64,000 nt of DNA from Macrotis lagotis (taxonomy: Eukaryota > Chordata > Mammalia > Peramelemorphia > Peramelidae). The stretch's first letter is position 1. Every line of letters starts with the position of its first letter. The stretch spans positions 884,609,038-884,673,037 of the forward strand of contig NC_133658.1 in assembly GCF_037893015.1 (NCBI RefSeq), written 5' to 3'. Shown piece by piece: positions 59,357-64,000 of this stretch. The translations under genes and the position numbers were made by a program. Under the pieces are notes generated by a model, which worked only from the letters and a program-made list of their open reading frames with translations, was not told the origin of the DNA and made no database searches.

Positions 59357-59940
59357 AGAAAATGTTAATAAAGCAAATTAAACTTAAAAGCACATCCCAT
59401 ATGTATTTCCAATCTCAAAGTCTGTTATTAAACATCTACCAGCACACCCCTGTTTTGACAACTCTTTGTTTCCAGTAGTGCCAGTCCAGTAATTTGTATA
59501 CCATGGGCACTCAAGTACAGAAGGAAGGAGAAGAAGAAGAAGCAGAGGAAGAAGCTTAGGGAGAAAGAAGAGCAAGAAGGGAAAGAAGGAGAAACAGTAG
59601 GAGGACGGAAAGAAAGAAGGGGAAGGATGCATAAATAACAGTAATTACTGACATTTATAGAATATTCTAAGGATTTCAAAATATTCTCCTTACTTTCTAC
59701 TAGGAAAGAAAAAAATCTGGGTTCAAATCCTTACACAGACACTTGCCAGCTACATATATGAGAAGTCAATTTTTCTTATCTGTAAAAAGAAGTGTTGGAT
59801 TTGATGGTCTCTAGGATCATCTCTGGCTCTAGCTAAATCTAAGAACCTATAACACTCATTGGTTCCTCATAATAATCCCATAACATGCGCTTCAGTGAGC
59901 ATTATACTCATTTTTTTTCAGTAAGGAAACTAAGGCTAAG
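59357..59940. other. H6PD upstream intron, no exon seen
   Basis: A purine-rich GAAGAAGAAG/GGAAAGAAG stretch at about 59520-59620 and a core-SINE relic at about 59690-59850. Confidence 0.55.
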
Positions 59941-59944
59941 ATCA

Positions 59945-60300
59945 ATCAGTCAATAAACATTTATTTAGGGCTTCATTGTGCTAAGACCTAGGGATACAAA
60001 AGGGGACAAAAGAAAGTCCCTTGCCCTCAGGGAGCTTACAATCAACTGAAGGAGACAACTTGCAATGCAAAGTATACACAAGATAAATAGGAAATGATTT
60101 ACAGAGGGAAAGCACTAGAACTTATTGGGGAGCAGAATTTTAGTTAGGTCATAAAGAAAGCCAGGGAAGTCAGTAGACAGAGATGGGAAGGAAGAGCATT
60201 CCAGGCACCTGTTAAAAATAAATCAATCAATAAACATTTATTAAGTGCCTACTACATATATGCCAGCCACTATGCTAAGTGCAGGAAAAAAATGCCTACA
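59945..60300 (+). repeat. Unnamed interspersed repeat, copy 2
   Basis: TCAATAAACATTTATTTAGG ... CCTTGCCCTCAGGGAGCTTA ... GGAAATGATTTACAGAGGGA ... TCCAGGCACC. Parts match 63900-64000 and 7990-8270. A second AATCAATAAACATTTATTAA start follows at 60222. Confidence 0.6.
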
Positions 60301-60334
60301 GCTAAGAGATGAGGTGTGTATTTTTGCTATGTTG

Positions 60335-60555
60335 TTTTTCAGTCTTGTTCAACTTTCTGTGACCCCATTTGGGGTTTGTTGGCAAAGATACTAGAGTATT
60401 TGCCACTTCCTTCTCTAGTTCATTTTACAATGGCAAACAGGGTGAAGTGACTTGCCCAGGATAATACAGCTAGTATCTGAGGCCATATTTAAATTCAGGA
60501 AAATGAGTCTTCCAGGCCTGGCATTCTACCTAATAAGGCACCACCAAGCTGTTCT
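60335..60555 (-). mobile_element. MAR/MON-type SINE, minus strand
   Basis: TTTTCAGTCTTGTTCAACTT, GGCAAAGATACTAGAGTATT, GTGACTTGCCCAGGATAATA and GGCATTCTACCTAATAAGGC, reverse orientation. Confidence 0.85.
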
Positions 60556-60599
60556 GGAGTTTGTATAATAAGCACTTAATAAATGATTTTTGATTGATT

Positions 60600-61261
60600 T
60601 ATTGATTTTTCATCAGTCCAATCTAGGACTGATTTACAGCAGGAAACCCCCTGTTGTGTAGCCTAGCCAGGGAATGTATGTTCAAATTCTATCTCTACAA
60701 TTTACTACCTTGGTGACCTCTGCCAAATTGCTTAGTCTCTGGGCCTCAGTTTGTTCATCTGTCAAATAAAGGGATTAAGTACAATTCAGGTCAGGATTGA
60801 TAATTCTGTCACTTTCCCTCCATTACTGTCTCAGAAGAATTTGGTCTTACAATTAGAAGATATAGGTCCCATTTGTTTACCCTACAGTCTCCTGCTGAGA
60901 TCTTAAAAAAAAAAAAAGCAAAAAGCCAAAGAGGGATCCCTCCTGCAGGGAGGGGCTGGGCTCTCCTACTGCCACCCCAGTGGATCAGGTCTGGCCGCTG
61001 GTCTCGGCTGACTGGCATTCCCTCACTTACAGGAGACATAGCAAGTGGGGATAAGGGCAGGGGGAGCCAAGTCCCTTGGCCCCTCCTACCCTGGTATTGA
61101 CCTGGCCCACAAACCCAGGTCAAGGGTAGAAGACACAGCTGGTCCACATCTAGCAGCTGAGATCGCTCTGCACCAGGCCCTCTAATCAGCCAAGGACCCC
61201 TCCATCCCCTTGCCCACCAAACAAAGCTCTCTAAAGGGGAAACAAGGGTAAAAACAACATT

Positions 61262-61265
<4 letters not shown>
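60600..61265. other. H6PD upstream intron with a GC-richer unique block
   Basis: A core-SINE relic at about 60640-60810. Then 60930-61250 is unique and GC-rich for this region. The minus-strand frame across it has no resemblance to H6PD, so I do not call an exon. Confidence 0.5.

Positions 61266-61266
<1 letters not shown>

Positions 61267-61303
<37 letters not shown>
61267..61303. repeat. (AC)n microsatellite
   Basis: About 18 AC units. Confidence 0.97.
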
Positions 61304-61304
<1 letters not shown>

Positions 61305-61309
61305 CCCTT

Positions 61310-62460
61310 CCCTGGCAGGAGATACTAGCTGCTTAGGAGTTCTGATAGTAACAACACATTTCTACAGTGCCTTAAGGATGACAAAGGGCTAAACCTCAAA
61401 ATGGCCCTATGAATGAGACATCTGCATACCATTATCTTCATTTAACAGAGGAGGAAACTGAGGCCCAAGAAGATGAAGCCACAGAATCCTAGTCCAATTC
61501 CTCCTTTTACAAAGGAGGAACCTGAGGCCCATGGAGATGAGGTCATGCTAGCTGACCCTCCTCATTTTACAGTTGAGGAACTCTTAACTAAAAAGGCTTT
61601 TGAGTGATTTGCCTAAGGTCATGAAACTAGTATCAACCCCAGGTCCTTGGATGCCCAGTCTAGTAGCACTCTGCAAAGTGGTTCCCAACAGTTGCGTACT
61701 CACACTTCTCTATGACTGTGAAGGATGTGTTGTCTGATATGGATTTGTCGTCCCCATTTTATGAAGAAATTGAAACTGGATGAAGTTTATTGACATCCAT
61801 GATCACACAAGTGTCAAACTCCAGATTTGGACAGAGAGGCATAATTTCCAGGGATAAGGAGGTGAAAGGGCTTCTGTCATCCACCCTGGTCAGATGACAG
61901 CTGGAATATTTTGTTCAGATTTGGCCATGATATTTTAGGAAGGTCAGTGATAAGCTTGGGAGGGGGAGGGAGTGCAACTAGAATGTGGAAAGGCCTCAAA
62001 TCCAAGCCATAAAAGGATAGAACTGGAGAGATTCAGCCCAGAGAGGAGAAGATTGAGCCAAGGACCTGCTAGCTGTCAAGTATCTAAGAGTTTGTCACAC
62101 AGGAGAGGGATGGCCACTATTCTGTTTGACCCCAAATGACAAAGCTCTCAGAGAAATGAGGCAAGAAGTTGCAAAAAAAGGCAAATTTAGACATGATGTA
62201 AGGAAAATGTTCTAAATTGAACTATCCTAAAAAAAAAAAAGCTGCCTAAGGAGGTAGTGAGATCCCCATCATCAGAGAGCTTCAAGCCAAGGCTGGTTGG
62301 TCACTTGTTGAATAGAAGGTAGAGAGGTTTCTAGTGGTCACCAATCCATTGAGTGTTTATTTACTCACTAGGTGCTAGATCCTGGAGATAAAAAAGAAAA
62401 CTAGTCCCTGTCCTCAAGAAGTTTACCTTTCTAATAAGGAAGACAACATGCAACTAAGTT
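61310..62460. other. H6PD upstream intron, MIR-like relics
   Basis: Several stacked MIR-like core-SINE relics at 61350-61680, 61730-61850 and about 62330-62450. No exon recognised. Confidence 0.55.
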
Positions 62461-62464
62461 ATTG

Positions 62465-62700
62465 TTCAGACATTTCAATTATGTCTGACTGTTCATTACC
62501 TTGTTTAGGATTTTCTTGACAAAGACTGGGGTAGTTTGTCATTTCCTTGTCTAGTTGACAGATGAGGAAATTAAGGCAAACAGGGTAAAGTAACTTGCCT
62601 AAATTCACATAGCTAATAACTGCCTGAGGTCAGATTTGAACTTAGGGAGATGAGTTTTCCTGACTCCAGGCCCAGCATTCTCAACACTATGATGTCACCT
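62465..62700 (-). mobile_element. MAR/MON-type SINE, minus strand
   Basis: TCAGACATTTCAATTATGTC, GTTGACAGATGAGGAAATTA, GTAACTTGCCTAAATTCACA and CCCAGCATTCTCAACACTAT, reverse orientation. Confidence 0.85.
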
Positions 62701-62744
62701 AACTATCTCATACCTAAGCAAGCATTTGGGGTTTGTTCTTTTGG

Positions 62745-63625
62745 GTTTTGGTTAAATTATTTTTTCAATTTCAATTTTTTTCCAATTACATGTAAGGATA
62801 GTTTTCAACATTCATATTCTGAGTTTCACAATTTTCTACCTCCCCTCCTTCTCTCCCCCCTACTTCCTATGTCAGTGAGTAATCTGATAAAGATTATACA
62901 AATATAATCATGTTAAACATATTTATATTAGTCATATTGTGAAAGAATAAGAACAAAGGGGAAAATGGGAGAAAAATAAAAATAAAAAATAAAATTTTAA
63001 AAAGTGACAATAGTATGCTTTTGGTCTGCATTCCAATTCTATAGCTTTTTTTCTGAATGTGGATAGTATTTTCCATCACAAGTTTTTTTAGAATTGTTTT
63101 TGATCAATGTAGTGCTGAGAACTAAATTCATCACAGTTAATCATCACACAATGTTGCTGTTGTGTACAATGCTCTGGTTCTGCTCACTTCACTCAACATC
63201 AGTTAATGTAATTCTTTTAAGGTTTTTCTGAAATCCATCTACTCATGATTCCTTACAGAACAGTAAAATTCCATCTATAACCACAATTTATTCAGCCATT
63301 TCCCAACTAATGGGCATTCATTTTCCAAATCTTTGCCGCTAAAAAAAGAGCTGCTCTAAGCTTTTTTCCACATTTTTTATGATCTCTTTGGGATACAGAC
63401 CTAGTAATGCATCAAAAGGAATACACAGTTTTACTTCCCTTAGTTCCAGATTGATCTCCAGAATGGTTGGATCACTTCACAACTCCACCAAGTGTTCCAG
63501 TTTTCCCAAATCCCCTCCAACTTCTATTATTTCCCTTTTCTGATAGATGTGAGATGGTACATTAGCATTGCTTTATTTTGCATTTCTTTAATTAATAATG
63601 ATTTAGAGCATTTTTCCCAAAGTAA
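62745..63625 (-). mobile_element. L1 3'UTR fragment, minus strand
   Basis: CCAATTACATGTAAGGATAG, TTTTCTGAATGTGGATAGTA, TGGTTCTGCTCACTTCACTC, CATTTCCCAACTAATGGGCA, GGATCACTTCACAACTCCAC and GTGAGATGGTACATTAGCAT in the order expected of a reversed L1 3' end. The longest L1 piece in the window (about 0.9 kb). Confidence 0.87.
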
Positions 63626-63639
63626 GTATTGTGAAACAT

Positions 63640-64000
63640 AGGCAAAGCAGGGAAGAAGGAAGAAAACTGGAGGGAGTGAGAGAAGAACAACAGGCAGAAA
63701 TTGTGCTTCAACTGAGTTTTGAAGGAACCTAGTTATTCCAAGAGGTAGAGATGATGAGGGAGAAAAAGCCAGGGACTGGAGTTGCCAGTGTAAAAAAAGG
63801 GAGGTAGAAGATGAAGGATTTTAAGATTGACTAATTTCAAGAGAATATGTAAGGCAATAAATTGTAATAAGGTTAAAAAGTTTCAATGGGGCCAGGTAGA
63901 AGCAGTCAATAAATAAAATATAAATAAACATTTATTAAGTGCCTACTGTGAATTCTAAAGATAAAGAATGAGGCAAAAGACAATCCCTGCCCTTGAGGAG
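63640..64000 (+). repeat. Unnamed interspersed repeat, copies 3 and 4 (runs off the end)
   Basis: 63640-63860 resembles the body of the repeat at 8040-8270 (AGTTTTGAAGGAACCTAG, GAGGTAGAGATGATGAGGG). 63905-64000 resembles its start at 59945 (TAAACATTTATTAAGTGCCT, ATCCCTGCCCTTGAGGAG). Confidence 0.55.

Noticed and set aside
60809..61147. A 112-codon minus-strand frame considered as an upstream H6PD exon
   Set aside because: The sequence shows none of the expected G6PD-type residues and includes a poly-Phe run from an A-tract. I saw no splice-site pair keeping phase 1.
1..64000. CRISPR array, prophage, operon or defence system
   Set aside because: The repeats are eukaryotic microsatellites, minisatellites and retroelements. 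Introns, CpG-island structure and SINE content show vertebrate nuclear DNA.

Overview
The window is nuclear DNA from a marsupial. The best evidence is the density of tRNA-derived SINEs whose 3' half contains ACACTTAATAATTACCTAG, then TGTGGCCTTGGGCAA, then a GCCTTGCAAAAA tail (WSINE1/MON1-like). Marsupial-type L1 3' ends and an RTE-like LINE with a matching tail-sharing SINE agree. The WSINE1-like form leans toward an Australian lineage, but I cannot name the species.

Only one protein-coding gene can be read directly. It is the 3' part of H6PD (ER-lumenal hexose-6-phosphate dehydrogenase / 6-phosphogluconolactonase) on the minus strand: a 270-bp internal exon at 58391-58660 and the large terminal coding exon at 53009-54372. 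Together they give about 544 of the roughly 790 residues: the later part of the G6PD-type domain and the whole lactonase domain. The N-terminal exons lie beyond position 64000. A conspicuous unique block at 45.1-46.2 kb with two minus-strand AATAAA signals is a candidate for the end of a very long H6PD 3'UTR.

About 48 kb downstream of the H6PD stop is a strong CpG island (about 4.7-5.65 kb) with GC boxes and a CACGTG E-box. In human and other mammals SPSB1 follows H6PD on the same strand. The island is therefore most likely the SPSB1 promoter and non-coding first exon on the minus strand, and positions 1-4.7 kb would be the start of its first intron. No SPSB1 coding exon is in the window, so this assignment is inferred from synteny.

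Everything else is intergenic or intronic DNA filled with repeats: full and truncated WSINE1-like SINEs (several with readable target-site duplications), MAR/MIR-type core SINEs, fragments of L1 3' ends, two RTE-like LINE copies (one a 5'-inverted insertion at 16.0-19.2 kb, one at 28.0-29.2 kb interrupted by a SINE), and many microsatellites and homopurine/homopyrimidine tracts. Two items sit in H6PD introns: a 39-bp minisatellite and an NDUFA4 processed pseudogene with an intact target-site duplication. I found no rRNA, tRNA gene, CRISPR array, operon or new multi-gene system. The most informative structures are retrotransposition products.
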